From NCBI RefSeq assembly GCF_000143415.4, contig NW_003314324.1, positions 78,655 through 142,654 on the forward strand: DNA of 64,000 nucleotides. Direction: 5' to 3'. This document shows, piece after piece, positions 1 through 12,274 of this stretch. Below the pieces are notes generated by a model. The model was not told the DNA's origin. It made no database searches and saw only the letters and a program-made list of their open reading frames with translations. A program made the position numbers and the translations under genes. This stretch comes from Selaginella moellendorffii (Eukaryota > Streptophyta > Lycopodiopsida > Selaginellales > Selaginellaceae). Position 1 is the stretch's first letter, and each line of letters begins with the position of its first letter.

Positions 1-540
1 ATGTGGAGGAACCGGGTTGTGATTCTGCGCCGCTCTCGCTGACCAACTTGAGGTTTAGTCTAGCTCCTACTTGCGTGGTTGTCCTTGTTCTACGTTTGGC
101 TTGGGTTTAAACCTAAGCTCCACACCATGCTAGCTGGTGGAATACCCATATTCTCGCATTAGGCCACCGGTATGCTGAAATAGCACCAAATTCCATTTGG
201 CTTTGTTTTGTGTGCTAGTCCTAGTATTGGGATGTTAGTTGCTCTAGGACTATTCCAAATCACTCCATGCCCCTATCCCTTCGCTCCTTGGGCTGTATAT
301 TTAGGAGTTGCTCTGTGGTTCGATTTTGTCACTCTTCAACTTTATACTTGGGAGTTTGGCATCGTTTCTTCGTTCAATGGCCTAAGGCCTTGAAAGTCGG
401 GTTTCATACCACTGTCCTTTGGACACATGGTGTGTGACACATGGCATATGACACGTGGCATATGGAGGGTTAGGTTCCGCTTCGTGGTTCTCCTATGGTA
501 AATCTCCATAGAATAAAGGGTAAAAACCACATGCGCTACA
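1..540 (+). repeat. 5' LTR of LARD copy 1, partial
   Basis: The 3' portion of the long terminal repeat; its first part lies left of the window. It matches 6500-6987 and 53360-53900 and ends immediately before the primer-binding site. Confidence 0.85.
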
Positions 541-542
541 TT

Positions 543-553
543 TGGTATCAGAG
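543..553 (+). other. Primer-binding site of LARD copy 1
   Basis: TGGTATCAGAG, complementary to the 3' end of initiator methionine tRNA, two bases inside the 5' LTR. This is the standard position and sequence for plant LTR retrotransposons. Confidence 0.85.
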
Positions 554-2608
554 AATGAGTCTTGGCGAGTACTATTTAATGAGATTAGGCAACTAGTCTT
601 GTTGCATATGCAAAGATGAAAACAATGATCCAAGTGGGTACATGTTTGGGTGCAAAGGCTTTGCAATTGTTTCTTGGGTATAGATTTGGTTACCTTTTTG
701 TACCATAATAATGTGAGTTTGCTCTTGGGCTCATAAGATGGATTGAGACATTCCGTTTACACAAGTTTTGGCATGGGCTCGTGAGTGAGGCACATTAACA
801 ACTTGAAGTTACACTTTAAGTTGGCAGGATTAATGTTAGCCTATCAGTGATTCTATGAGTTGTTCCATGTACCATGGGTGAAAGTAAACCTTCCTTGGGT
901 TTGCTATAAGTGGCAAATATGCTAGTCCATAGCTATTTAGCACGGCACTAGTGGATCCTTCCTAGGCATGATTAGGAGTGGATCAATCAAGGCTATAAAA
1001 ATTAGTCTATTGGTTCAAGTAGTCATCACTGTGCTCTCTCATAAACTTTTCTTGGATTGGACTGAAGGCAGTGTGAACGCAAGCTTGAGGTTTGGTCAAA
1101 GATGAAACCGAAAAGAGAGTGGGACAAAGGATCAAACATGTAAATCATTTTCTTTTCTTAGAAAAATGATTTACAACAAGGTATTAACTCATTGCTTGTG
1201 TTCATATTATGCAATCAAGAATCCTTACCTTGATGCATGCTGGAAATGATGGTCTTACAAATGTTAAGTTATGGGATGGATAGTGGTGAAGCACTAAACC
1301 ATTTTGTCTAGGCTCGCTATTAGAAGATTTGGGTTACAATGATTAATTCTTTTTCAGGGAACCTTGCTATTACTCCTTGAGTAGCTTAGTGTTCGATTAA
1401 TTTTGAGTTTTGTTAGAAAGAGAGTGATATGAGATTGTCCATGTTGTGAACAAAAGTTAGTGGTGTTGGGTGTTATAAATCTCTATCGATGGAGTGTGGC
1501 ATTTATATTGCATTTTATCAAATCAAGTTGGCACTTGATATTCATATAAACATTTGAAGTAATGACATGGGCATTGCTTATAGTGTTGCTCAATGGATGA
1601 TCAAGTCATTGTGATATTTATATCATATCTATGTGATAATGAGCAATGTGTTTATAAAGTTACTTGGTTAAATGATAATCAACCCCAAAGTAGTTGATGG
1701 TGATGCTAGTCTACTTGCACGAAGTAGCATTGTAATAGCTTTGACTGGATTCTCGATAGTGATCCATTATGCTAAACTTATGTTGGTACCTTGTTTCCTT
1801 AAGTTTGCTCATTAAGTTGTTGGAAAAAGGTTGTAACATTTATTTGCTATAGCTCGTTAATTGATCTGTTAGCACTTGAAGTAGATTGTTGGATGGAGAA
1901 AATGTGTAGTTGGGGCATTTAGATCACTAGCACTTGTATTAGTGGAAGTGGCATTGTTATTTCAAGTGATGAGGAATTTTTCCTTAGACTTTGACTTTTT
2001 ATGTCATTTTTCTTGTTAGTGTTTTGGCTTCATATTGGATCTTGAAGGTGATTAAAGAAGAGTGTTAGTGCAATGTGGATATCCGAAGATGTGGTCTTCG
2101 TGATCAAGCTTTAGGTGTTCATTTTGCATTTTACGAATGTCGGTGTTAGATGTCAGATATATGGGCAAAGATATTCGATGCTTAAACATACTATTGGGTT
2201 ATGAAAATTTGTGTTAAAGTGAACCCATGTGAAGTTGTTGGTAGGAGGAAGTTAGTTGAATCTTGAAAGTTTGCATTCCTGGACTAAGAGTTTGCATTTT
2301 ATGATGGAAAATTTTCCACAAATTTTCTTAGACTTCTTCAATGGTTGATTTGTTAATCACTTTGCCCAAAAACCATTTCGTTTTCGTAAGCCAATATAAA
2401 CTAGTGAAGGGGTTGGAGTTGAATTTGGTTAGCTTAAACCTTAGTAGATAGTTTGTATGATGTGGCCTGAAAGGGATTTTAACTTTTGGGGATAAGGCAA
2501 TTGAGTTGGATAAAGTCTGGAGTTGGTGTAGAAAAGTGGTTGTTGCGCTTTTCTAAGAAAGGTGACCCTTGTGCTTTTCTTCTATAGTGTTATGCTTGGT
2601 GGCATATT

Positions 2609-3003
2609 TATAAGCAACCAAAGAGAACGACTTGAGAAACGATCCATAAGGGTTCAAATATAGAGGGAAAGGGCCCATGAACAAGATGTAAGCTCCTGGG
2701 TTTGGACTTCCCGGGAGGTCACCCAGCCCAGTATTATTCAAACCCAAGGACGCTTAACTCCAAATATCCCAAGACCCTTAACTGATTGGAAAAGGGGGTG
2801 CACTCTTGTTCATGGGCCCTTTCCCTCTATATTTGAACCCCTATGGATCGTCTCTCGAGTCGTTCCCTTTGGTTGCTTACACAAGAGTGCACCCCCTTTT
2901 CCAATTGGTTAAGAGTCTTGGGATATTTGGAGTTAAGCGTCCTTGGGTTTGAATAGTACTGGGCTGGGTGACTTCTCGGGAAGTCCAAACTCAGAAGCTT
3001 ACA
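2609..3003 (+). repeat. 5S-rRNA-related solo LTR (Cassandra/TRIM type), split by a nested copy
   Basis: A short LTR starting TATAAGC (from TGTAAGC) and ending GCTTACA, flanked by perfect 5-bp duplications ATATT (2604-2608 and 3004-3008). LARD copy 2 has the uninterrupted site near 49650. The stretch 2931-2988 closely resembles the 3' half of plant 5S rRNA (AGTTAAGCGT, TAGTACTGGGCTGGGTGA, GGGAAGTCC), the hallmark of Cassandra LTRs, which carry a 5S-derived pol III promoter. A second copy is inserted within it at 2687-2881. Confidence 0.82.
2687..2881 (-). repeat. Nested 5S-rRNA-related solo LTR, 195 bp, reverse orientation
   Basis: Runs TGTAAGCTCC to GGTTGCTTACA, with perfect 5-bp duplications CAAGA at 2682-2686 and 2882-2886. 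It is an intact copy of the same LTR, inserted in the opposite direction into the outer one. Its 5S-like part is 2702-2765 read on the minus strand. The resulting 5S-5S inverted repeat could fold into a hairpin if transcribed. Confidence 0.85.
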
Positions 3004-5916
3004 ATATTGCACTTTGCATTTTGTTAGACTTTATGAGAGTAGTGAGTTCTCACTGATTCTGATTTAGTCTTGGTGGCCTTGCACCTTGGTTAAGAATGGT
3101 GATGTGCAACTTAGTTATTTAAAGTTGAGATGTTGGTACCTATACTATAGCTTTGTCTATGAGGAGGTTATGTATTGATATGAGTCCATCTCATGGTCTT
3201 CACTTTAATTTCGACTGAGTGTTGATCATGCATAGCTAGCGTCTTCAAGGCATGCTCAAAGCTATTGACTAAATGCATTAGTGAGCTTATTTCAGTTAAG
3301 TTAGATTAGAGTGGTCATTTAGTTCGTACTTGTCAATGAACCTATATCTCGTACATAAGGTATTACTTTACTATTGGACAAGTATATAACTTAATAACAT
3401 GAGTTTAGTGTTTGGGTCTTATGAAAGCAAGTTAAAAAAGTGATTGTCAGTTGTTTGGCAACCACCACAAGAGATTCCAGTATCTGCTCCTTGCAACCCC
3501 CGAAGGGGGCGTTGTGAAGCCTTTCATGAGAGTTAGTGATTGCTTGTAGACTTCGTCAAAGACTATTTAACATTTGCTTCACTTGATGATGATTTAACAG
3601 TGATGAGCTTGCTTTACCAGATGGTGATGCAGAGGATCGTGTTGTTAAACTTACATGGTTTTTCCATGTTAGCATATCAATTCCACCTCTATCGATATTA
3701 TTTTTTGTTGTGTTTACTCCATAGTATTGGATTTCATTGAATCTTGGATGTGGTGATTCACTCCTTGCAAAAGTGTTATTTGTAACTGAGTATTGTTGAA
3801 AAATTGGTCTCAGATACTGACTAAAGTATCTTTGACTTTGGTTAGCTTGGTTGCTAAAGAGTTTTAGGTGGTGATTCACTCTTATTTTCTTTTAGTTTTT
3901 TTCTAATGTTAATGGCATTGAAGTGATGTTTGCCATTAACAATATTGATGTTGAGACTTGAGTGAAATGAAATGTTTCTCCGTATGATTAATATTGAGTT
4001 TCATTAGTCTCAATAAAGATAGTGTTGATGATTTGGCTTTACCTTTGTGTTGTTGGCATTCATGCATTTGTTAGTTAGCAATTGTATTGACTTTCAAATG
4101 AACTAAGTAGCAAGTTTGAGTTAGTTGTATTTTAGATGAGATTGCTTAGTCAAGGTTGAGTTTTGAGCTGTTCCTTAAAAGATGATTTAGTCATGGATTA
4201 TGCTAGCCTTACAAATGAAAGAATTAGTAATTGATATTAAAGTGATTGAATCCTTATTGGATTTGAGTTAGATATATCAATCATTAATGATTCTTCTTGT
4301 GCTTGTTATGAAGTGAGTTACGTCTTGTTATAGATGGATTTATGGAGGATCATTTAGTGTTCACTTGTTGAGCATAGCTTCATTGTGTTTAGTTTTCGGA
4401 TTAATGCAGAAATGCTCTTTATTAACTTTGGCATTATGAAGTTTGGCTTATGAATTTGTTGAGGAAGATATTGTGGGCTGCACCATGATTTCTTCTTTAG
4501 CATTGAAGTTAGTTCATACAAAAACTTGTGATTATTATTAGACAAAGATTTGGCTATAAATTTCTTCAAGCTTTTGGTCCTTTGAGTTTTGTGTTCATTG
4601 TTCCATTTGTTAGAAGTTGTTGGGGAATATTGAAGTTGGCTTTTGCATCTAGCAATCATTGGTGATAATTGATTATCATCTAGAATAGTTGATTATCCTT
4701 CTCAAAAGTTTTGCTTGATTGTTGTTGACACAGAATGATTCGTTGTTCTTCATGATGGTGGATTCCTTCTTTGACAATAATTTTGCATATCTCCTTTTGA
4801 TGGGATAATTGATAATCTTTTATGATGGTTAGTTATTCTCTTTAATGGCTTATGGCTTTTTGCAATACTACATGTTCTTTATGGTTTGTCTTGGATTGGT
4901 CTTTTGGGTTTGAGACATTAATAAGATGTTGCTGACATTTGCTTAAGCAACTTGAGTTTCTTAGTGTTGTTGGCTGGGATTTATTCGAATTGGCTAATGT
5001 GACAGTTGGCATGAATGAGTGTTTGTTGGTCTTGCCACATTCATTCTGTTTTGTTGATTATTGATTGGGTTAGTTTTGATAGATTGGGATGCTATTTCCT
5101 TTGGGTGATACATTCGCAAGTATTCTGCTTACCAGTCAATACTTGAGTTATCTTTAATAAGTTGTTTGGCATACTGTCTACCATCTTCGATAGTTAAGTT
5201 TCATCATTGAGTTTCCTTGATGATATAATTGATGGTCATTCCTATAATTACCAATTATGATGATCTTAGTGGTTCCTATACTGTAATACTGGTTTATCAG
5301 ATGATAACTTACTTGGAATACTTTTGTGTTCTAATCTAAGCTATATTCAGTGATAATTAAGTATCTAAGATATCATTATTTATAACTTTGATAATGTCTA
5401 TCTATTGATTTTTGAGTTTGGGATAATATAGGCAAATTGGCTTTGGCACTTTGGGGTAGCTACTGTCAACTGGTCACATCACCCGCTTCTCTATTGATGT
5501 TCCTTATTCCGTCAAAAGGGCATGACCGTGTAAACAACTCTAACTGCTTGTTTACAGTAGTCTATCTAAACCTTACCGACAGGTTTGATTTCTTTGCTTA
5601 TGAGGGTTGGGGCCTTTGGCTTCTCTCTTTATGTCCCTACGGGTAGGGGCGTATCACACTTTTGTAAGCTGGGTGACACCCAAAACAACAAGAGTGGCTA
5701 ACTCTATTGATCATTTTTTTGTCGGCGACGGCTGGAGGTGTCTAAGCTGGTAGCACATTTGCATTAGACAAAGAGGTTGCCCCCTAACTCATTTAAGTTG
5801 GTGCATTTCTCATATAGTATGAATTCTGTGAACTTTTTCTGGAGTTGTTTCCTTGGCGGTATTCTAGACTAGAGTATGCATCAACGAGGACATCAATCTT
5901 CCCTAGGGGGGGAGAG

Positions 5917-6987
5917 TGTCGCAAATGTAATTTCAGGTATTGAAATTTACTTGTTGGCCAGTCCTTACGGACACTCCTTCCTTACTGCCACGATGGCAAA
6001 AGGTCGGTATTGCTGGTTCTTTTTATCAACCCCTCTTGTTTAAATGTTAGTTTACTAAGCTTAGCATCTGTACTTAGCCAAATGGACATAAGGTAGGAAC
6101 TCCTATGTATTTTTAATTGAGCATACTCAACTTAGCTCTTGATTCTCTTTTGCTCTGTCTTGCACTGGCTGACAAAAACCCTCGTGTATTAAGATTGGTC
6201 CCTCAATATCACTGGATGATAGTTTACCGTGTCTGCTAAACACCTTCGCTATCATGCCCTTTGTGTTAGTCTCATTTCGGTCTCAAATGCTATTTATGGA
6301 AAGTGTTTAGACTTGCTCATTTGGTATATCTATGGAATGTAGAGATTGTTCTAAAGACAATGGTGTTCATCCTGTGTCCAAATTTGCAATCTAGCGCCAT
6401 TCCATATTTAATAAGTTTTGAGCTTGTCCTAGAGACTAACTCCTGATACTAAGGGAAGCTTGAGGTGAAAGCCTAAAGCATGTGTTCCTCTAAGAGGGGG
6501 GAGGAGGTGTGGGGGTTCCAAATGTATACTAGAGATAGTAGGTAGGTCAGGCATAACCAACTAACCTAAGGTTTAGTTTAGCTCCCGCTTGCGTGCCTAT
6601 CCTTGTTCTGCATCTGGCTTGGGTCTAAGCCTAAGCTCCACACCATGCTAGTTGCTAGAGTACCCATATCCTCGTGTTAGGCCACTAATATGTTAAAATA
6701 ATGCCAAACTCTGTTTGGCTCTGTTTTGCGTGTTAATCTTGGCATTGGGATGCTAGTTGCTTTAGGACTGCTCCAAGTCGCTGCACTCCATGCTTGGGAG
6801 TTTGGCACCGTTTCTTCGTTCAGTGGCCCAAGGCCCTGAAACTCGAATTCCACACCACTATCCTTTGGACATGTGGCATGTGATATATGGCACCTGTCAC
6901 ATGGCACAAAGAGGGTTTAAGTTCCGCTTTGTGGTTATCCTATGGTAAATCACCATAGGATAAAGGGTCAAAACCACGTGTGCTACA
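5917..6987 (+). repeat. 3' LTR of LARD copy 1
   Basis: 1071 bp, starting TGTCGCAAAT directly after the polypurine tract and ending GTGCTACA. It matches the 3' LTR of copy 2 (52765-53900). Confidence 0.88.
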
Positions 6988-7909
6988 ATTTGTGACCTTG
7001 AGTGCAATTAAACAAAAGTTCCCTTTTTATAATATTGTTAAAGTGTTGAATTACCTCCAATGCTCCAAGAGTGATGTTAACATTTTCTTCAAAATCTTGC
7101 TCTAAATATGACAAGAGTGCTTGATGTAGATATGTATTATCTTCAATGTTCTATATATTATTTTTATTTGAACAAAATAGATAGTTGTATAGGTTTGATA
7201 AATTTTCTTGAGCACTGTAGTAAATGCTCAAGAGTGGGTTTGGAAGGTGTGCACATATAAATGTACAAAAAAAATCAAGAAAGAATTAAAGACACACAAT
7301 TATTATGATTTCATGGTGAAAACAATATCCCATTAGTGAACACTGCATTAGTGAATGTTGAATATGACATATTTAGGCACCCTTTAATGTAATGTGAAAA
7401 CCATACATAATTTCTTCAAAAGTTTAGTTCATTATGAGTGAAGTGGAGAATCTTATATTTTTTAGAATAATAGTATTCTAGCATATATAAATGTATTTTT
7501 ATATATATAAGTGGTTCTAACATTGTTATAATTCTGAAGTCCCATTTTTGAAACTGATAATCTAAACTTTCAAGAAGCCCTAGATCTATTCTTAGTATAA
7601 AGATTGACAAAGGATGCTTTTAACATTGAAAATTTAATTTATTTAGAGTGTAGGAATGGCTAGGAAAAATATTATTGCTATTTTCACTTGGCCCCATGCA
7701 TTTCATATGAATCTCTACTTCCATCAATTTTTACCAATATTCCACCCTTTTCTCCACACAACAATCATTGTAGGACTTTTTCTTTTATAGCCTCAAGTGT
7801 GACTGAACAAAAGATCCCTCTTGCAAATAATGTTCTAGATATTACTACTAAAAATGGATTACTTTATATACTTCAAAAGTGATGCAAATTGTTTTTTCGA
7901 GATATGGCT
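6988..7909. other. AT-rich intergenic DNA, no gene seen
   Basis: No coding similarity, RNA gene or clear repeat is visible. Reading frames here are short and of AT-rich chance composition. Confidence 0.6.
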
Positions 7910-8837
7910 AAAACTCTATATTGTGATTTTGATGTCCTCTCTCGATCTTAATTTGCTTCTTTAGCCTCATGACATCTTCAATGGCAGTGAGGACGTTCTT
8001 GTTTGCCTCCAGGAGCTCGTCCTATTTTTGATGCAAGAGGAGCACATCCATGATTGATTCTCCAGGTTTTTTCTGCTCACCAAGACTTTGAGAGCTCAAC
8101 CAAGTAAGCCAAAGCCACCATGGTTTTACTTCTTCATGGATGCCTTGCTATAAACCTGGAAAAAACAATGCAAAATTACTGAGTTCTTCCAAAGTAGAAA
8201 ACAGAGTCCATCCATGAAGATAAAACCAGAGAACACAAAATTGCATCCTTTACCAGCTTTTGATAAAAAGGAAGAAGTAAATGAATTCAATCATGGAAGC
8301 ATATCTTCTTGGAACAAAGAAAAAAATAAACTTTCAATGCTATGTAAAGCAAAAAGATCAACTTCTGAAGAAAGAAGCAAAGAATTCAATCCAATGACAC
8401 CATAAGCAAATGAATTCAATCCATATGATATGCATGAAAGCAAAAAGAAAACTATGAATCCAAGGCAAACTACATAAGCAAACATTATACAATCAATGCC
8501 AAGAAAGAAGAAAATTTAAAAAGGCAAGCAAAGAAAAACAAAAAAATACCTTCGATCTGGAGTTTGGATCCTGGAGCAGCCACAGCAAACAATCCACTGC
8601 CATAAACTGCCAATCATCCAAAGATCTAGCCACATTGCACAGCGCCTCCACAACAGAGCCGTAGCTTGCGATTGCGATCCTGCCAAGCTTGTGGTAGCGG
8701 ATTGTCCTCAGCAATCCGATCCTCGGCACCAAGCTCCCATTCACGAGCCCGCCCCACATCCCCAGAAGATCCACCAAGAACTCGGGCCAGCAGATCGCCA
8801 GCAAGAATTCCTCACGCAACGCAAAGCAATTCACTAC
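7910..8837 (-). pseudogene. ARM-repeat protein pseudogene fragment (later exons)
   Basis: An exon at 8837-8550 has intact splice signals on the minus strand (CTCTAG acceptor, AAG/GTATTT donor) and encodes 96 residues, including LDDWQFMAVDCLLWLL, which looks like an armadillo-type helical repeat of plant ARM proteins. Weaker coding signal continues at about 8165-7930 (MVALAYLVEL, GESIMDVLLLHQK, LLEANKNVLTAIEDVM) but needs frame changes and crosses an in-frame stop, so the gene is dead. The earlier part of what seems to be the same gene lies next to it on the opposite strand (8945-9143). The family assignment is by recognition of motif style only. Confidence 0.5.
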
Positions 8838-8944
8838 CTAGAGTGACTAGCATTGGAGCTGGCTCGCCCATTCCTTCGCCTTACACTCCACACCCTCACC
8901 GGAGGCCAAGAGTTCCTTGTGATACCCTAATTTCCGATCAACGG

Positions 8945-9143
8945 TCCTCTAGGTCGTCCCATACTACGCCACCCACATCCTTGGCTCCTACACCATGAAT
9001 GTTGAGCGGTATGGCATCCATGCCATGCGGTACCACGCGGTACCTGTGCTGGCCGAGCTTGCCGAGGGAACGCTAACATAGGTCGAGCAGCTCGTCGCTG
9101 TGCAGTGCCTCAGCCACCTCGCCAGCTATGACTCCACGTTCCC
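8945..9143 (+). pseudogene. ARM-repeat protein pseudogene fragment (earlier exon), inverted relative to the rest
   Basis: Plus-strand reading gives VPYYATHILGSYTMN, then YGIHAMRYHAVPVLAELAEG, an in-frame TAG, and VEQLVAVQCLSHLASYDSTF. This matches the style of a plant ARM-protein family in which such a segment precedes the piece found on the minus strand at 8837-8550. The stop codon and the opposite orientation show a rearranged, non-functional locus. It abuts an LTR relic that starts near 9150. Confidence 0.5.
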
Positions 9144-9149
9144 GGGGGT

Positions 9150-9983
9150 GTCCTCAGGTGGCATATTGCAGCTGGCAACATGTCATATGCCACGTGTCCA
9201 AAGGACAGTGGTGTGGAACCCGAGTTTCAAGGCCTTGGGCCACTAAACAAAGAAACAGTGCCAAACTCCTAAAAATGAAGCCAAAAAGTGATGGAATTGG
9301 ACCACGGAGCAACTCTCGAACATACAACCCAAGGAGCGAAGGGACAGGAACACAAAGCAACTTAGAACAATCCTGGAGTATTTAACATCTTAATGCCAGG
9401 ACCAACATGCAAAACAGAGCCAAACGAAGTCTAGCGTTATTTCAGCGTACCAATGGCCTAACGCGAGGATATGGGTACTCCACTAGCTAGCATGGTGTAG
9501 AGCTTGGGCTTAGACGCAAGCCGAACACAGAACAAAGACAGCTACATAAGTAGGAGCTAGACTATTCTGTAAATATGCCAAATGAGCAAATCTAAACACT
9601 TTCCATAAATACCATTTGAGACCAAAATAAGACTAACACAAAAGGCATGATAGCGAAGGTGTTTAGCAGACATGGTAAACTATCATCTAGCATTATTGAG
9701 GGACTAATCTCAATACACGAGGGTTCTTGTCAAGCTAACACAAAACAAAGCAAACGAGAACTAACAAGCCAAGTATGCTCAGTTAAATAGACATTTAGGA
9801 ATTCTTTCCTTATGCTCATTTGGCCAAATACAGATGCTAAACCCAGTTTATTAACACTTAAACAAAAGGGACTGATAAAGGGTCTAACAATACTGACCTC
9901 CTACCGTCGTGGTAGTAAGAAAAGAGTGTCCATAAGGACTGGTTGACAGGTAACTTTCGATACTCGAAATCATATTCGCGACA
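9150..9983 (-). repeat. Truncated solo LTR of the LARD family, reverse orientation
   Basis: Read on the minus strand it begins TGTCGCGAAT at 9983 and follows the LARD LTR, with one internal deletion around 9541-9583. It fades near 9150, short of the usual CTACA end. No internal element sequence follows. Confidence 0.75.
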
Positions 9984-12274
9984 CAAATGGAAAATCATCA
10001 CAACACCCCTCAAAATAAAAAGAATGATTGTTATGTAAAGATATAGGTGGATTATTAGTTAAGCTTGAAGATGGAAGTGGAGATTAATATAAGAGGCATT
10101 CAAGACCAAAAGTAAACTTCTTTTGAACCATTACAACATACACGAAGAATTAAATTTTGTAACAGTAAAATTTCTCTAATTAATATATTACATTTCAATC
10201 TCAAGAATGCATTTTATTATAACATAGTAATATATTGAATCATAATTGTTAGTCTTGGTAATTACAACTTACTATTAGAGACAAATGGCTATAGGGTTCT
10301 AAAAGCTAAAAACTCTATATATATATATAGATATAGATATATAGTTGGTTTGTTATATATAATAATGGCAAACACACATAGACACATGAGCATGCCTTTT
10401 TGCAAGAATACCTTTCAATCATGAAAACATATATAAATTTGATTCTTTGATTCATCCATACCATATATATTATAAATTTATACTCCTTGCAAAGATACAA
10501 CATATTGGATATATATATAAAAAAATTACTTATCTTTATAATATTTTAGTAAATTACAAAATCTGTGGAAAGTTTTATGAAGTGAATTTGTTAGTGCTTT
10601 CTCCTATGCTATCCATTTTTTCTTTTCTTTTACTCTAGACTATTATTTTGAAAGTAATAGAAGTATTTCTATCAATAGTAACAATGATTTCTATATTCCC
10701 AAGTGAATAATAAAGACTAAAATTGTAATATAGAGATTGTGGTAGTGAAAATAAATTAATATTTTCACATTTTTGTAAGATAAAATTACTCATAGAGTTT
10801 TTGTCTTATTTGCTTCTTATATCTGTAAAACTCTAAAGAATGAATGAGTGAATCATTGTTTCAAATTTTTTATATATTTATAGTCAATTGTTGAAATGTT
10901 AAATTATCGAAATGTACTATAGAAATTTCAAGTTACCCATAGAATTTTTCAGGTTATTTTGGTTTCAAATAAAAATGGGAATATTGAAGTTCACATTTTG
11001 GACGAACTTCTAATTCTAGAAACTACTCAATCAATATTTTATTGTATAGGTCACATTAGAAATTAAAATTTTTCTCCATGAATATATTTAAAAAATAAAA
11101 TTTTTTCTAAACCATTGACAATTAAAAAAATGAATTTGAAATTCACCAAAGAATAACATCTTTCTTACATAATATTTCCTTATAAGAGTTATAGTTGATT
11201 ATATTGACTAACATTGACTTGAGCTAAATTGAGCTCAACTTATGAACTCAAACTCAAGTTTAGACCATCCCCCTGATGCACAACCTCTTTGCAATAGTGC
11301 ATAGACTTTGCAAGTTTAACAACGCCACCCATTCAGTCTCTAGTTTTTTTCTAGCACAAGATGAACATGGTTCCATCTAGTATCTTGTAGACGCCTTTGC
11401 CAATGTGGCCTTCACATCCAGGTGACTGATGCTGTGCAAATGTAGGTGCTTCATAGCACTGCCATGCTACAATTGCTCGGTTAGCATCTTCCCCATGAAT
11501 GTCAATGCAAGGCTCTGGAGGAGTTCTCCCGCTCTACCACATGCCGCTCTACCACAGCTATTTACATCCTCCAGTCATAAGCAGTTTATGAATGAATGAA
11601 TGATTCGTCTCACACAGCTCTATTTGGATGAACATCAAGACACTCTCAATGCTAACTAATCTCAAAGCTTTCCTCCTGCAGTGAGAAAATTTTGCACACC
11701 ATAGCCTCTTGATATCATAGATACATACTAGTGCCAATTGGAATGCTTTACAGCATAAAAACAGCCGTAAAGTCTTTTGAAAACTTTAGCTGAAATCTCC
11801 AAAACAAAATGGAAAGAGAAGTTTTTTTCTGTCTGGAAGAACACACTCTTGGACCATCTCCAAGTAGCGAAAAACACTTCCTACAAAATACTCATGCCTG
11901 GCACTTGCTGCTACATGTGGTGGTGCCAAGGGCCTGGCTAAATGCGTCTTGGGCTTCTAGTTTCCACCCTTGTGTGTCTACTTGGGATTTGCCAGACATG
12001 GTAACCTCGTTTCCAACTTGAAAACGTTCATTCCAAATCTTATAGCAATTCCAGTCAGTACAAATCCATCGTCGTGAGCACCATTCCGAAAATAAGAATT
12101 TCTTTGCGTTTTGTGCTTGTCAAATCCAGCCGCTTGGTTTTTTGCATTTCAAACACGTAGCGAGCGAACCCATTAAACCCGGAGTTAATTTAAGCAAAGC
12201 GTTTACTTGGCTCCCAAGGCGCGAGCACAGTTAAATAGCGGCCAGGGATCCTCGTTTAGGGATCCTTTTCTTTC
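9984..12274. other. AT-rich intergenic DNA with a TA-rich microsatellite
   Basis: No gene is supported. A TATA/GATA-type simple repeat lies at 10315-10344. From about 11270 the composition becomes less AT-rich, with short frames that I cannot relate to any family. The last few hundred bases are presumably the promoter of the gene at 12275. Confidence 0.55.

Larger units (their letters stand above)
1..6987 (+). mobile_element. LARD-like non-coding LTR retrotransposon, copy 1 (left end outside window)
   Basis: A long terminal repeat ends at 540 in GCTACA and is followed after two bases by TGGTATCAGAG at 543-553, the classic initiator-Met tRNA primer-binding site of plant LTR elements. The second LTR is 5917-6987 (TGTCGCAAAT to GTGCTACA), directly preceded by a polypurine tract (AGGGGGGGAGAG, ending at 5916). 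The roughly 5.4 kb between them has no gag or pol reading frame that I can find, so this is a large retrotransposon derivative needing another element's proteins. The whole element is collinear with copy 2 at 46965-53900. Copy 1 reads T or A at many sites where copy 2 has C or G, as in an older, methylation-decayed copy. Downstream flank is ATTTG; the matching left flank is outside the window. Confidence 0.85.

Noticed and set aside
2931-2988. Functional 5S rRNA gene
   Set aside because: Only the 3' half resembles 5S rRNA; it lies inside an LTR unit that recurs elsewhere with TG...CA ends and target duplications.
2609-3003. Large inverted repeat read as a MITE or a regulatory hairpin
   Set aside because: Both halves are copies of one LTR in opposite orientation, each with its own target duplication, so nested insertion explains it fully.
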